Positions 14,265 to 23,251 of a stretch of DNA of 64,000 nucleotides are shown piece after piece. The stretch comes from Leptospirillum sp. (GTDB lineage Bacteria > Nitrospirota > Leptospirillia > Leptospirillales > Leptospirillaceae), in contig DAHWKF010000022.1 of the NCBI GenBank assembly GCA_027343785.1, forward strand, positions 1 to 64,000, in the 5' to 3' direction. The notes under the pieces were generated by a model. That model made no database searches and was not told the DNA's origin. It was given only the letters and a program-made list of their open reading frames with translations. A program made the position numbers and the translations under genes. Position 1 is the stretch's first letter, and each line of letters begins with the position of its first letter.

Positions 14265-15927
14265 TCTCGAAGAGAACGGTCGGCATCCGAATCCCCCAGC
14301 GTTCAAGCCATTCCGGGTGAATCTCCCCGATTTCTCCGACGGGACCGGCCTGTGACGCGATTCTGACGGAGCCCGCCCGTCCGGGAATATAGGGCGGGGT
14401 CTCCAGTGTGGACAACGATGGCTCCTGGCCCATATATCTGAGAATTTCAAACACCATTCCCGCCAGTTCGGACAGGGAAGCCTGGGGGTGGGAAAGAAGC
14501 CCTGCAAACATCATCTTTTCCCGGACACGGGGAGGATGATCGGCCGTTTTTTCGAGGACTTCCCCGATTTCAAACAGGCGGTGGGGATACGGGAAGCGGC
14601 TGGACTGACTTTCCGCGGACAGGAGAAAGGACAGGAGGGTGGAGCGGACGACACCAAACTGACGGGATACCGGGTTGTCGATTTCCACCGTATGGTCGGT
14701 GGGACGTCCCAGATCCCGGGTGTCTCTTTCAAGGGATGTCAGGACGTTGGAAAGGAGTTCCTGGAACCCCAATCCTGTCATCAGTTGCCGGACGAGATCT
14801 TCCGCTATACGGGAAGGCGCTTCCTTGCCGCTGGTAAAGGAATCCGGCAGGGTCGGCTCAAACGAGTCGTATCCCCGGGAGATCAGAAAGTCCTCGACAC
14901 AGTCGACGGGATGAAGGAGATCGTCACGGTAGAAGGGAGCCCTGACGAGGTAGCCGTCTGCCTTGATGTCCACGGAAACATACCCATAATCCAGGAGTTT
15001 TTGCCGGAATATGGCGCTGTCGACACGTTCTCCGGCCACGCGGTCCGGAAGGCCGGAAGGAACCAGGAGTTCAGGGCCTTCCGGCCGGGGGTAGAGCGTT
15101 AGCGTTCCCTCCTCTTCCACCATGACGGGCTCCATCGTAAATCCACGGTCAAACAGATTGGCGGCGAGAATGTTGATGACCAGGGAGATCCGCTCCGGAT
15201 CGTGTCCTGTCGCTTCGATGAAAAGTTCCTGGTCTTCGGCGGCGACTTCCCCTGTGGATCGGGCATTGATGATCGGAGGAAATGACAGGACCGCTCCGGT
15301 ATAATCGCGTAGCAGAGGAAAGCGTTGGTGGGAAGCCAGCAGCGTATGATATGCCTTTCCCTTGGGGTGGTGTTCCAGGATTTTTCCGAGGGTGAGTTCC
15401 TCTTCAAATCCCAGTGGAACAAAGGAGACGCTTTCGGGGAGGACACCCTCATAGGAAAGAGGGAATCTGAGGGAGCGCAGAGGGTAGATCCCGATGGCGA
15501 CATCCGCCCTTTTCCGGCCGTAAAGTTCGGAAAGGCGTTCCTGGGTCTGGATCAGCTGGGCAAGACCATCTTCACCCAGTACGGGGCCGCGCGCAATAAA
15601 TCCGCCAATGCGGGGCCTGACGGACGACACGGTTTCCTGAACGCGGATGACCGGCGGGAGGGCGGCCTGTTTCACCGTACCGAAGAGGTCGGACCAGGGC
15701 CTTCCCGATGCTGAACGTCCCCCCCTGAGCTGTCGGGCAATCCCCTCGACGGTCCACAGGTCCGGCCGGTTGGTGTCGTTGAGTTCGATTTTCAACGAAC
15801 CTGTCTTGACGTCCAGATCCTTGACCTCTCCCTTGACCCAGTCCAGAAGCTGGTCCAGTTTGTCGACCGGAAGACGCATTCCCGTCAGATTTTCAAGATC
15901 CCTGATCGTTGTTTCGAGGGTGGGCAA
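14221..15927 (-). CDS. pheT: Phenylalanyl-tRNA synthetase beta subunit, archaeal type
   Basis: A 568-residue protein. Bacterial PheT is about 790-800 residues and opens with an EMAP/tRNA-binding domain and ends in a ferredoxin-like anticodon domain; both are absent. The N-terminus PTLETTIRDLENLTGMRLPV, then KIELNDTNRPDLWTVEGIAR, the middle VEIDNPVSRQFGVVRSTLLS and the end VGEIGEIHPEWLERWGIRMP match the short archaeal/eukaryotic architecture. The start is TTG 15927 with GAAAGGA upstream. It is last in the minus-strand operon, 33 bp after pheS, and converges on rplT. Confidence 0.9.
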   Translation of the reverse strand: MPTLETTIRDLENLTGMRLPVDKLDQLLDWVKGEVKDLDVKTGSLKIELNDTNRPDLWTVEGIARQLRGGRSASGRPWSDLFGTVKQAALPPVIRVQETVSSVRPRIGGFIARGPVLGEDGLAQLIQTQERLSELYGRKRADVAIGIYPLRSLRFPLSYEGVLPESVSFVPLGFEEELTLGKILEHHPKGKAYHTLLASHQRFPLLRDYTGAVLSFPPIINARSTGEVAAEDQELFIEATGHDPERISLVINILAANLFDRGFTMEPVMVEEEGTLTLYPRPEGPELLVPSGLPDRVAGERVDSAIFRQKLLDYGYVSVDIKADGYLVRAPFYRDDLLHPVDCVEDFLISRGYDSFEPTLPDSFTSGKEAPSRIAEDLVRQLMTGLGFQELLSNVLTSLERDTRDLGRPTDHTVEIDNPVSRQFGVVRSTLLSFLLSAESQSSRFPYPHRLFEIGEVLEKTADHPPRVREKMMFAGLLSHPQASLSELAGMVFEILRYMGQEPSLSTLETPPYIPGRAGSVRIASQAGPVGEIGEIHPEWLERWGIRMPTVLFEINMGLIYPDLAGKS

Positions 15928-15960
15928 TTGTATCCTTTCCTGATTTTCAGGCCCTTGAGC

Positions 15961-17520
15961 CTAGAGTGATTGGTGCGCCCCCTGCCGGCTTTTGGCGCGG
16001 GACAGGGTCATGGCTTGCAGCGTGTGGAGAGATCCGGAGAACAGATCCCGGATGTCCGACAGACCCAGGCGCATCATGGCCATCCGGTCGATTCCCAGAC
16101 CCCAGGCGATGACGGGTGTCTTGACCCCCAGAGGGAGCAGGACTTCGGGACGAAAAAGACCGGCTCCCCCGAGTTCCATCCATCCCAGCTGAGGGTGTTT
16201 GACATGGACCTCCACCGACGGTTCGGTAAAGGGGAAATAGGCGGGCTTGAAATGAACGTCCCGCGCCCCCGCGACTTCACGGGCGAACAGGGTCAGGAGT
16301 CCGAGGAGTGTCCTGAAGGAAGCTCCTTCCTCGATCACGATCCCCTCGGCCTGGTAAAAGTCCACCGCGTGGGTATGGTCAACCTGCTCATAGCGGAAGC
16401 ACCGTGCCAGAGCGAAATATTTTCCCGGAACGCGGGGACCCGAAGCCAGCGTTCTGGCAGAAAGCGCGGTTCCCTGGCTTCTAAGCAAAAGCCTCCGGGC
16501 CTGTTTCTCATTGAACGGCTGGCGCCACCCCCGACTTCCGAACGTTTCCCCTTCCCCCGAATGGACGGCGCGGACCCGGGCGGCCGTTTGTGGATCCAGA
16601 TCCGGAGTTTCCCGGGGTTCCCGCACAAAATAGATATCGTGGATGTCGCGGGCGGGATGCGTCTGGGGAATAAAAAGCGCGTCCATGTTCCAGAATTCGC
16701 TTTCGACAATGGGGCCCGTCATTTCTTCGAAACCCAGCCGGACAAGCTGCTTTCTGACAAGCTCCAGGTAATCCCGGTAAGGGTGGACGAGTCCCATCAT
16801 GGGTCTGGGAGGAGGCGTGTCCAGGGAGTAGGGGCGAAACGTTTTCCCCTTCCATGAGCGGTTCTGGATCAGCTCGGTCGTCACGGGTCCCAGAAGATCT
16901 TCCCGGATTTCCAGATCTTCCGGTCTGATCATTTGGCTGTTGAGCTTCAGGTGTTTTATTTCCCTGGCGTCGAAGCGAAGGACCCCTTTTCCTTTTCCTC
17001 TTTTCCGCTGAAAAGAGCCGATCAGTTCACCGTCTTCCCGCGAAAGCTCTTCCAGAATCAGCGGGCTTTTTTCCCTGAGGCCGCGGATAATGCGGAATGC
17101 CCCTGTCAAGTGGTCCGGCAGGGGAGCTTTCTGTTCCAGCCGCCCTCCCGGAAGGATCGACAGCACACCCATTTCTTTGAGTTCACCGATGGCCTTGGAA
17201 ATCTGTCCGGGGTCCCCGACGGATTTTCGGAGGGAGTCGAGGGTCAGAAGCGGATCTTCGGAAAGCTTTTTGAGGATCCATTCTTCGGGAAACCCTTCTT
17301 CCACATATTGATGTCCCGCATCCGCCAGTGAGATTTCCGTCCGGATCTCCAGGACGGTTTCAACGACCAGGTTCTTGGCTTTCAACCATCCGGCGGCCAT
17401 CTGGAACTGGCCCGTATCCATCCCGGTCGACGATTGCAGAACATCCTCCCGCTCTCCTTCCGGATGACGAAAAAGTTCTTTCAGAAGGGTTATCTCCAGC
17501 GGATGAAAATTCCAGCTCAT
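15961..17520 (-). CDS. pheS: Phenylalanyl-tRNA synthetase alpha subunit, archaeal type
   Basis: A 519-residue protein. Bacterial PheS is about 340 residues with an N-terminal coiled coil. Here residues 1 to about 230 instead form winged-helix-type DNA-binding-domain repeats, as in archaeal/eukaryotic PheS (LLKELFRHPEGEREDVLQSS; LTLDSLRKSVGDPGQISKAI). The catalytic core follows: HPYRDYLELVRKQLVRLGFE, ESEFWNMDALFIPQTHPARD (motif 1 region), KYFALARCFRYEQVDHTHAV with DFYQAEGIVIEE (motif 2), and GVKTPVIAWGLGIDRMAMMR (motif 3). ATG 17520 overlaps the oppF stop (ATGA). Together with pheT it charges tRNA-Phe; no bacterial-type copy is in the window. Confidence 0.92.
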   Translation of the reverse strand: MSWNFHPLEITLLKELFRHPEGEREDVLQSSTGMDTGQFQMAAGWLKAKNLVVETVLEIRTEISLADAGHQYVEEGFPEEWILKKLSEDPLLTLDSLRKSVGDPGQISKAIGELKEMGVLSILPGGRLEQKAPLPDHLTGAFRIIRGLREKSPLILEELSREDGELIGSFQRKRGKGKGVLRFDAREIKHLKLNSQMIRPEDLEIREDLLGPVTTELIQNRSWKGKTFRPYSLDTPPPRPMMGLVHPYRDYLELVRKQLVRLGFEEMTGPIVESEFWNMDALFIPQTHPARDIHDIYFVREPRETPDLDPQTAARVRAVHSGEGETFGSRGWRQPFNEKQARRLLLRSQGTALSARTLASGPRVPGKYFALARCFRYEQVDHTHAVDFYQAEGIVIEEGASFRTLLGLLTLFAREVAGARDVHFKPAYFPFTEPSVEVHVKHPQLGWMELGGAGLFRPEVLLPLGVKTPVIAWGLGIDRMAMMRLGLSDIRDLFSGSLHTLQAMTLSRAKSRQGAHQSL

Positions 17521-18560
17521 GTCCTCTTCCTTTCAGGGGTCGGTGGTGTTGTCGCTCCCAGAGGAGAGTGGCAAGCAACAGTGTGGGTCCATGGAATCAC
17601 GATTTCGTCTGTATGTGCCTTTTCGGATATCCGGAATGGCGGCGGTTCCGTCCGGCAGGCTTCCACCTTTTCCGGACAACGGTCGAAGAAGGGACATAAA
17701 GGCAGTGTCTGGGATTGTCCTTGGGGAATGGTTCCCGCGTCCGGGACGGGATCCGTACCGGATGAACCGGAAACGGCGGAGACGAGAAGCCGGGTATAGG
17801 GGTGGAGGGGATTGTCGAAGACCTCTCTCGCAGGGCCCGCTTCCACGTTGAGTCCCCGGTAAAGGACCAGAACATAGTCCGACAGGTAGGAAACGACGGT
17901 CAGGTCGTGTGAGATGAACAGGAAAGTCATTTTGTCTTCCCTGTTCAGTCTGGCAAAGAGGTTGACGATCTGCGCCTGAATGGAGACGTCCAGAGAAGAA
18001 ACCGGTTCGTCGGCCACCAGGAAGTCCGGAGAGAGGGCGATGGCTCTGGCGATTCCGATCCGTTGTCGTCCTCCTCCGGAAAACTCCAGCGGCAGCCGAT
18101 CCAGATCGGCCGGATCCAGACCGACTTTCAGGAGAAGGGATTCCAGGGCTTTTTCGCGCATTTTCCTGTCAGGAAGGACACCGTGAACCAGAAAGGGTTC
18201 CTCGATGGTCTCCCGCACGGTCATGCGGGGGTTCAGGGATGAATAGGGATCCTGGAAAACCATCTGGAACCTTTTCCGGAGCGATCTCAGCGCCTTTCCT
18301 TTTAATCGGGTCAGGTTGGTGCCGTCAAAATGGATGGAACCCGACGTTGGCTCGATCAGCCGCATGACCATCCGGCCCAGTGTTGTTTTTCCCGAGCCGG
18401 TTTCTCCGACCAGACCGACGACCGATCCTTTCGGCAAGGAGAAGGAGACATCATAAACGGCGATCTGGCTTTCCGGAGGACGAAAAAAAGAGGTGCGGGG
18501 ACGGGAAAATGTTTTTGTCAGATTCCGCACTTCGAGGACGGATTCGGGGGGGCTGGGCAT
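17517..18560 (-). CDS. oppF: Oligopeptide/dipeptide ABC transporter ATP-binding protein (OppF/DppF-like)
   Basis: A cytoplasmic ABC ATPase of 347 residues. It has Walker A GETGSGKT (52-59), the Q-loop in FQMVFQDPYSSLNPRM, signature LEFSGGGRQRIGIARAIAL, Walker B FLVADEPVSSLDVS and switch FLFISHDL. The C-terminal oligo_HPY region with a cysteine cluster (LCPFFDRCPEKVEAC) is typical of peptide and nickel importers. ATG 18560 is chosen because the 119 codons upstream in the same frame lack homology and lie antisense to oppD. Neither permease nor binding-protein genes accompany it. Confidence 0.85.
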   Translation of the reverse strand: MPSPPESVLEVRNLTKTFSRPRTSFFRPPESQIAVYDVSFSLPKGSVVGLVGETGSGKTTLGRMVMRLIEPTSGSIHFDGTNLTRLKGKALRSLRKRFQMVFQDPYSSLNPRMTVRETIEEPFLVHGVLPDRKMREKALESLLLKVGLDPADLDRLPLEFSGGGRQRIGIARAIALSPDFLVADEPVSSLDVSIQAQIVNLFARLNREDKMTFLFISHDLTVVSYLSDYVLVLYRGLNVEAGPAREVFDNPLHPYTRLLVSAVSGSSGTDPVPDAGTIPQGQSQTLPLCPFFDRCPEKVEACRTEPPPFRISEKAHTDEIVIPWTHTVACHSPLGATTPPTPERKRT

Positions 18561-18561
18561 T

Positions 18562-19581
18562 CTAGGCCACGTCTTCCTTGATGGACGGGTAAAAGCAGAG
18601 CGCGCCCTGGTCGTTGCCTGTCGGAATCCATGGTGGCGATTCCCGTTGGCAACGGGCGTCCGCCAAGGGGCAGCGCGGGGCGAACGCACAACCTGGGGGG
18701 AGGTCCCAGAGGGGGGGAACCTGACCGCGGATGGCTTCCAGAGGCCCGTCTTCCTTTGTTTTCCGGTTCGCTCCAGGCCTGGACAGAAGCAGGGCCTGGG
18801 CATAGGGGTGGGAAGGCCCTGATTTGAAGAAGCGTTCTCCGGAGACGGATTCCACGATGCGGCCGGCGTAAAGGACCAGGATCTGGCGGGCCGACCGACG
18901 AATGATGCCCAGGTCATGGGAGATCAGGATCAGTGACATGCCGTCTTTCCGGTTTCTCTCCAGCAACAGGTCCAGGATTTGATGGGACATCGTCAAATCC
19001 AGGGCCGTTGTCGGTTCGTCGGCGATGACAATGTCGGGGGAAAGGGCGATCGCCATGGCGATCAGGACCCGCTGGCGCATGCCCCCCGAAAGCTGGTGGG
19101 GGTACGATCGAACGATGGCGTCGGGTCGATCCAGTCCGACCGACAGAAGAAGATCCCGGATCGCCTGTTGACGGAAGGGACCATCCGTGTCCGGGCGATG
19201 GCTGTCGTAAATTTCCTCAAACATGGAGCCTATCCGGAGAATGGGATTCAGTGCGCTCTGGGGCTCCTGAAAAACCATGCTGATCCGGGCTCCCCGAATC
19301 CGGTTCCAGGTGTCTTCCGGTGCGCCGACCAGCTCCTTCCCGTCGAACCGGATCGATCCTTCGAGGATTTCGGACCCTTCGGGCAATAACCCGAGCAGGG
19401 AGAGTCCCGCCAGCGTCTTTCCCGATCCGGATTCCCCGACAATGCCCAGCAAGTCACCCTTTGCCAATGTCATGGAAAACTGGCGGACGGGGAACACCGG
19501 TCCCCGGGGTGTCCTGATTCGGACAGTCAGGTTCTTCACGTCGAGGATGGAGGTGTTGGGGTTCGGAGAGCCTCCCTGCAT
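18562..19581 (-). CDS. oppD: Oligopeptide/dipeptide ABC transporter ATP-binding protein (OppD/DppD-like)
   Basis: A 339-residue ABC ATPase: Walker A GESGSGKT (49-56), Q-loop ISMVFQEPQSALNPILRIGS, signature HQLSGGMRQRVLIAMAIALS, Walker B DIVIADEPTTALDLT and switch LILISHDLG. The C-terminal cysteine motif GCAFAPRCPLADARC occurs in OppD/DppD, where it may hold an iron-sulfur cluster. ATG 19581 overlaps the queD stop by one base. With oppF it would form the heterodimeric motor of a peptide importer whose membrane parts are encoded elsewhere. Confidence 0.88.
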   Translation of the reverse strand: MQGGSPNPNTSILDVKNLTVRIRTPRGPVFPVRQFSMTLAKGDLLGIVGESGSGKTLAGLSLLGLLPEGSEILEGSIRFDGKELVGAPEDTWNRIRGARISMVFQEPQSALNPILRIGSMFEEIYDSHRPDTDGPFRQQAIRDLLLSVGLDRPDAIVRSYPHQLSGGMRQRVLIAMAIALSPDIVIADEPTTALDLTMSHQILDLLLERNRKDGMSLILISHDLGIIRRSARQILVLYAGRIVESVSGERFFKSGPSHPYAQALLLSRPGANRKTKEDGPLEAIRGQVPPLWDLPPGCAFAPRCPLADARCQRESPPWIPTGNDQGALCFYPSIKEDVA

Positions 19582-19967
19582 CAGGAAGTCTCCCGGTAAA
19601 TCGCCTTGAAAGGGGCCATTTCCGTAACGGAGACCTGGTCGAGACGGACAGAAAAAGGTTTGTTACGGGAGTTCATTTTTTCCTTGAGCCTTCCGAAGAT
19701 AAAGAACGCGACCTGTTCGGAGGTGGGAGGACGCTCCTTGAAGAACGGATGATCGTTCAGGTGGGAGTGGTCAAGTTCCCCGATAACCGGGGCCAGGAGA
19801 TTTTCCGCCTCATGAAAATCCAGGGCCATTCCGAGAGGATCCAGTCCCTCCGATGACCAGGAAACCGCGACGGTCCAGTTGTGACCATGGAGCCGCGAAC
19901 ATAATCCTGGATAATCCGGAATGATATGACTCGCCGCAAAGGTGGTTTCGACAGATACTATAAACAC
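19581..19967 (-). CDS. queD: 6-carboxy-5,6,7,8-tetrahydropterin synthase family (QueD/PTPS)
   Basis: A protein of about 128 residues. VETTFAASHIIPDYPGLCSR followed by LHGHNWTV supplies zinc histidines and the catalytic cysteine of QueD; GMALDFHEAENLLAPVIGEL, LDHSHLNDHPFF and a glutamate in PPTSEQVA are also conserved. QueD makes the 7-deazaguanine precursor of queuosine in tRNA. GTG 19967 (VFIVSVETTF) is chosen because homology begins there; a TTG at 20051 would add 28 unrelated residues. It is first in the operon queD-oppD-oppF-pheS-pheT. Start choice is uncertain. Confidence 0.82.
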   Translation of the reverse strand: MFIVSVETTFAASHIIPDYPGLCSRLHGHNWTVAVSWSSEGLDPLGMALDFHEAENLLAPVIGELDHSHLNDHPFFKERPPTSEQVAFFIFGRLKEKMNSRNKPFSVRLDQVSVTEMAPFKAIYRETS

Positions 19968-20295
19968 GGCGGCCGGACCCCTGAAGTGACCAAACAGTCT
20001 CCCTTGAGGTGTGACGATGGATGTTTGTTTTTGGAAAACGACATTGGACAATTTTACACGATCCGATGTCCATTGGGGAGGGGAGCCTTCCCGGAACCTC
20101 CGGTCGTCACACTCCTCGGGTTTTCCGTGAGGATTCAGTCAGGCGAGGAAACGGGCTTGAAAGAAACCTCGTTAGCGGGTATTCTTTTGGCACTTCCTCA
20201 CACAGTCGTTTTATCGCGCATTCCTTTTGGAAGGACGTCGTTCACCCTGGACCCGGTCTGACTCGGTCAGATAAGGGTGTGATTTTTGCGTCCCA

Positions 20296-21306
20296 ATGTC
20301 TGACACTTTTGGCTTCCGTCAAATGGCCGGATGGGAAGGGGGATTCTTGTATCCAGGCGACAAAAAGTCCCATGGAGGCAAACCGGTATCATCGACCTCT
20401 ACGGGAGGCCGTCATATCCTGTTATGCCTCCTGTTATGCCATCGCTCGATTCTTTTCATTATCTCCTTCGCATTCATTTTTTTGATCGGCTCGAAAACGT
20501 CCCGTGCCAACTCGTTTTCCGATTTCATCATCTACCCGTATGAAACCCCCGAGCAGGGGGAGGTCAGCCTTGGTACCTGGCAAAGCCTGCTATTGCCGGA
20601 CAGGTCGGGCGAACCAGTCTTCAATCGTTCGGAATACAACCAGAATATCCTGTTTTCGACCTACTCCCTGGAATTTGGGGTCACCGACTGGTGGACGCTG
20701 GGCACCTATGTGGATTTCATGTCCGGAGCCGGACAGGCCTACTCCTACCTCCAGACCCGCGCCATTACCTCCCGTATCCGGTTTCCCCGCATCCCGGATT
20801 TCATCGATCCGGCGATCCAGATCGAATACTGGATTCCAACGGCCGCGGCGAACAACCCTTCATTTCTCGATCTCATCCTGATCGGTGAAAAGAAGATTGG
20901 CCGTTTCGTCCTGGATATCAATTCCAGTTTCTTCTTTGAGACGGAAAACCCCGGAGCCGCCGCGGAAGGTCTCCCCCCGGAGATGGCGTATGCCGGAGGC
21001 CTTTACTATCTGCTGGCCGATAACGTGAATTTCGGCGTCGAGGCGTTCGGAGAGCTCGGTCCCGTCACAAACATGTACCCATTCGGAGGTGCGACAGCGC
21101 TGGACACCATTCAACAGCATTACATCTTCCAGTCGTGGAACTTTGCGATCGGAGACCATATCGACTGGAACGTCGGTGTGGGGACGGGCTTGACCCAGTC
21201 CAGCGCCCCTTTCGTGTTCAAGACGATTTTCGAATACCACTTCAAGCCCTTTGAATCGAACCAGGGAGAGGGGGAACAGTACAAGGAAGAGCAGAACATC
21301 CATTGA
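20296..21306 (+). CDS. Predicted exported beta-barrel or envelope protein, unknown function
   Basis: Up to 336 residues. A hydrophobic stretch, SILFIISFAFIFLIGSKTSR, followed by ANSFSDF looks like a signal peptide with a cleavage site near SRA-NS. The mature part is rich in alternating aromatic/polar strands (YNQNILFSTYSLEFGVTDWW, then TLGTYVDFMSG) and ends in FKTIFEYHFKPFE, which suggests an outer-membrane barrel. The start is unclear: ATG 20296, ATG 20323 and TTG 20347 (with GGAAGGGGGA before it) are all possible, and all leave an unusually long N-region. I do not recognise a family. The 19968-20295 gap shared with divergent queD shows no feature I can name. Confidence 0.6.
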   Translation: MSDTFGFRQMAGWEGGFLYPGDKKSHGGKPVSSTSTGGRHILLCLLLCHRSILFIISFAFIFLIGSKTSRANSFSDFIIYPYETPEQGEVSLGTWQSLLLPDRSGEPVFNRSEYNQNILFSTYSLEFGVTDWWTLGTYVDFMSGAGQAYSYLQTRAITSRIRFPRIPDFIDPAIQIEYWIPTAAANNPSFLDLILIGEKKIGRFVLDINSSFFFETENPGAAAEGLPPEMAYAGGLYYLLADNVNFGVEAFGELGPVTNMYPFGGATALDTIQQHYIFQSWNFAIGDHIDWNVGVGTGLTQSSAPFVFKTIFEYHFKPFESNQGEGEQYKEEQNIH

Positions 21307-21358
21307 TCTGCGGACCGCTGAAGGTGACGGGACGCTTTACCTGTGTTAGGTTATAACG

Positions 21359-22483
21359 ATGAGACTTTTTTCCGGCAAGAGGATCCCCCCGGTTGCGGGT
21401 GTTGTCAGATGCGTGACCGGGGAGGGTCGATCCGGCTACATCCTGTCCGCCCTCGTCGGCGCTTTTTGCCTCGTTTTTTTTCAGGGGTGTTCGGAAAAAA
21501 CCTCCTCCCGCATCCCCCTTCTTTTCCTCCCGCCTTCGTCGGCTTTCCGGATCCTTCAGCCCGTGCCCGCCTTGCCCCGGAAGGTGCAGGACTCAAAACA
21601 TAAAAAACCCCCCTATATCGGACTTCTGTTTTCCCTTGCCCATCCACGCCCTGGAGTGGTTGTCGCTGTCGGAGCGCAATCGGTCATCTGGAGAATTCGG
21701 GAGTCATCCGGTCAAAGTATTCAAATCCGGCCTCCCGTGAAATCCGAATTCTACAAGGTGATTTTTACCGACCCCGGACACGGCTGGATCGTCGGTGACG
21801 GGGGGACCATCCTTTTTTCTCCGGACGGAGGAAAAACCTGGGCGGTCGTGCCTACTCCGGTCAAGGGAAAGTTTCTTCAGGATATATATTTTGCGGATGC
21901 CCGGGTCGGTTTTGCCGCCGGAGAAAAAGGAACCTTCCTGAAAACGGGGGACGGGGGAAAAACCTGGGTCAAACTGCCTGTGCCAACCTCCGAAAACCTG
22001 TATGGCGTCTATTTTCTGAACAGGCGTGACGGCTGGCTCGCGGGTTGGCACCAAACCTTCTTGGTCACGCACGACGGAGGGAAAACCTGGTCTCCGGTCA
22101 GACTGTCCGTTCCCCGCGTCACCCGCCAGCAGCCTTCATTCAATACCCTTTGGGGAAAGGACGGGGATATACTCCTTGCCGGCGACCACGGCCTGGTGTA
22201 TCTCTCGACAGACAAGGGCCACACTTTCAGGCGGATCGCCATGCCCGCAGAAAGGGATTTGTATGGCGCCTGCCGAACCGGGACGGGAAGGTTGATCCTG
22301 GCGGGGGAAGGCGGAACGCTCTGGAGCCTGGAAGAAGGAGATCGGGTCCGGGAAGTTCTGCCACCCATCCCTGAAGCCGACTTTCTGGGGGTGTCCTGCG
22401 GTCAGGACCATGTCCGGGCGACCGGGCCTCCGGGTGTCATCCTGTTGCCGAAAAATCAGAAAAATGCGCCTGCCAAAAACTGA
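21359..22483 (+). CDS. YCF48/BNR-repeat lipoprotein
   Basis: A 374-residue protein. A hydrophobic segment ending in CLVFFQGCSEK is a probable lipobox. The mature protein is a beta-propeller with repeated Asp-box motifs: FSPDGGKTW, KTGDGGKTW, VTHDGGKTW and LSTDKGHTF, each preceded by a 'GWivG..Gtil' strand. This matches the YCF48/HCF136 photosystem II assembly-factor-like domain, which in non-photosynthetic bacteria is of unknown role in the envelope. The start is ATG 21359 in TAACGATGAG; no strong RBS is seen. Confidence 0.78.
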   Translation: MRLFSGKRIPPVAGVVRCVTGEGRSGYILSALVGAFCLVFFQGCSEKTSSRIPLLFLPPSSAFRILQPVPALPRKVQDSKHKKPPYIGLLFSLAHPRPGVVVAVGAQSVIWRIRESSGQSIQIRPPVKSEFYKVIFTDPGHGWIVGDGGTILFSPDGGKTWAVVPTPVKGKFLQDIYFADARVGFAAGEKGTFLKTGDGGKTWVKLPVPTSENLYGVYFLNRRDGWLAGWHQTFLVTHDGGKTWSPVRLSVPRVTRQQPSFNTLWGKDGDILLAGDHGLVYLSTDKGHTFRRIAMPAERDLYGACRTGTGRLILAGEGGTLWSLEEGDRVREVLPPIPEADFLGVSCGQDHVRATGPPGVILLPKNQKNAPAKN

Positions 22484-22523
22484 TCGTCCGAAAAAATCCC
22501 TAGCGTAAATATAGTCTGGACCG

Positions 22524-22985
22524 TCAGTAGCTCTTCATCGCTTTCCGGTCCCGGCAGTCCTTGCAGATCCCGTAAATTTCAAGCTTGTGGGAAACGATGG
22601 TGAAATTTCTTTCCTGGGCGGCCAGATCCTGCAAGTGTTCGATTACGGGTTGGCCAAACTCGACGACCATTCCGCATTCGATGCAAATCAGATGGTCGTG
22701 GTGGGTCGGAGCCTTGACCTCGTACCGGCTGAATTCGTCGTTGAAGCGGTGTTCTTCGACCAGCCCCTTTTCCTTCAGCAGATGGAGCGTCCGATAGATG
22801 GTGGCCAGTCCGATTCGGGGATTCTTTTCCCGCACGAGAAGGTAGAGTTCCTCCGCGCTGATGTGTTTTCCGCTTTGAAACAGGGCCCCGGCGATGATGA
22901 GACGTTGGGGAGTGACCTGGATGCCGGAATCCCGGAAACGGCTTACCAACGTGTTTTCATCCAAAGGGTCAGCGGAGGGTACCAT
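22524..22985 (-). CDS. fur: Fur-family transcriptional regulator
   Basis: A protein of about 153 residues. The N-terminal winged helix is FRDSGIQVTPQRLIIAGALF, QSGKHISAEELYLLVREKNP and RIGLATIYRTLHLLKEKGLV. The dimerisation/metal part is THHDHLICIECGMVVEFGQP, ending in a CKDC pair, so both CxxC zinc motifs are present. This fits ferric uptake regulator or PerR; the two cannot be told apart by eye. ATG 22985 (MVPSADPLDE) is chosen over a longer in-frame start at 23075 because AAAGGCAAGGG precedes it. No clear Fur box was seen upstream. Confidence 0.88.
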   Translation of the reverse strand: MVPSADPLDENTLVSRFRDSGIQVTPQRLIIAGALFQSGKHISAEELYLLVREKNPRIGLATIYRTLHLLKEKGLVEEHRFNDEFSRYEVKAPTHHDHLICIECGMVVEFGQPVIEHLQDLAAQERNFTIVSHKLEIYGICKDCRDRKAMKSY

Positions 22986-23194
22986 GCCCTTGCCTTTCTC
23001 ATATGGGGGCCAAAGAACGTCATTGATCCGAACAACATCCGAGATTTTCAGACTTCCTTGACGCTTACAACGCACATTTTGAATATTTTACGATCCTGAT
23101 AGACATTCAGGCAACTTTAATGGCCCGGACGAAGTTGTCATTCAGTCGACTGATCGGAATGAAGGGTCGGATTGCAGGAATCGATGGAGTTGTT

Positions 23195-23215
23195 TTATAT
23201 CGTAAACCGATATAA
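23195..23215. promoter_or_regulatory. Probable operator of the orphan HigA gene
   Basis: TTATATCG (23195-23202) and CGATATAA (23208-23215) are perfect 8-bp arms with a 5-bp spacer, 36 bp before ATG 23252. The geometry matches the palindrome in front of higBA (3544-3562). Confidence 0.6.
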
Positions 23216-23251
23216 GATATAAGCGTCGGTTTTTCAAAACGGGAGATTCTG

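Noticed and set aside
18561..18917. 119-residue N-terminal extension of oppF
   Set aside because: Low-complexity Pro/Ser/Arg sequence antisense-like to oppD; the ABC domain begins right after ATG 18560.
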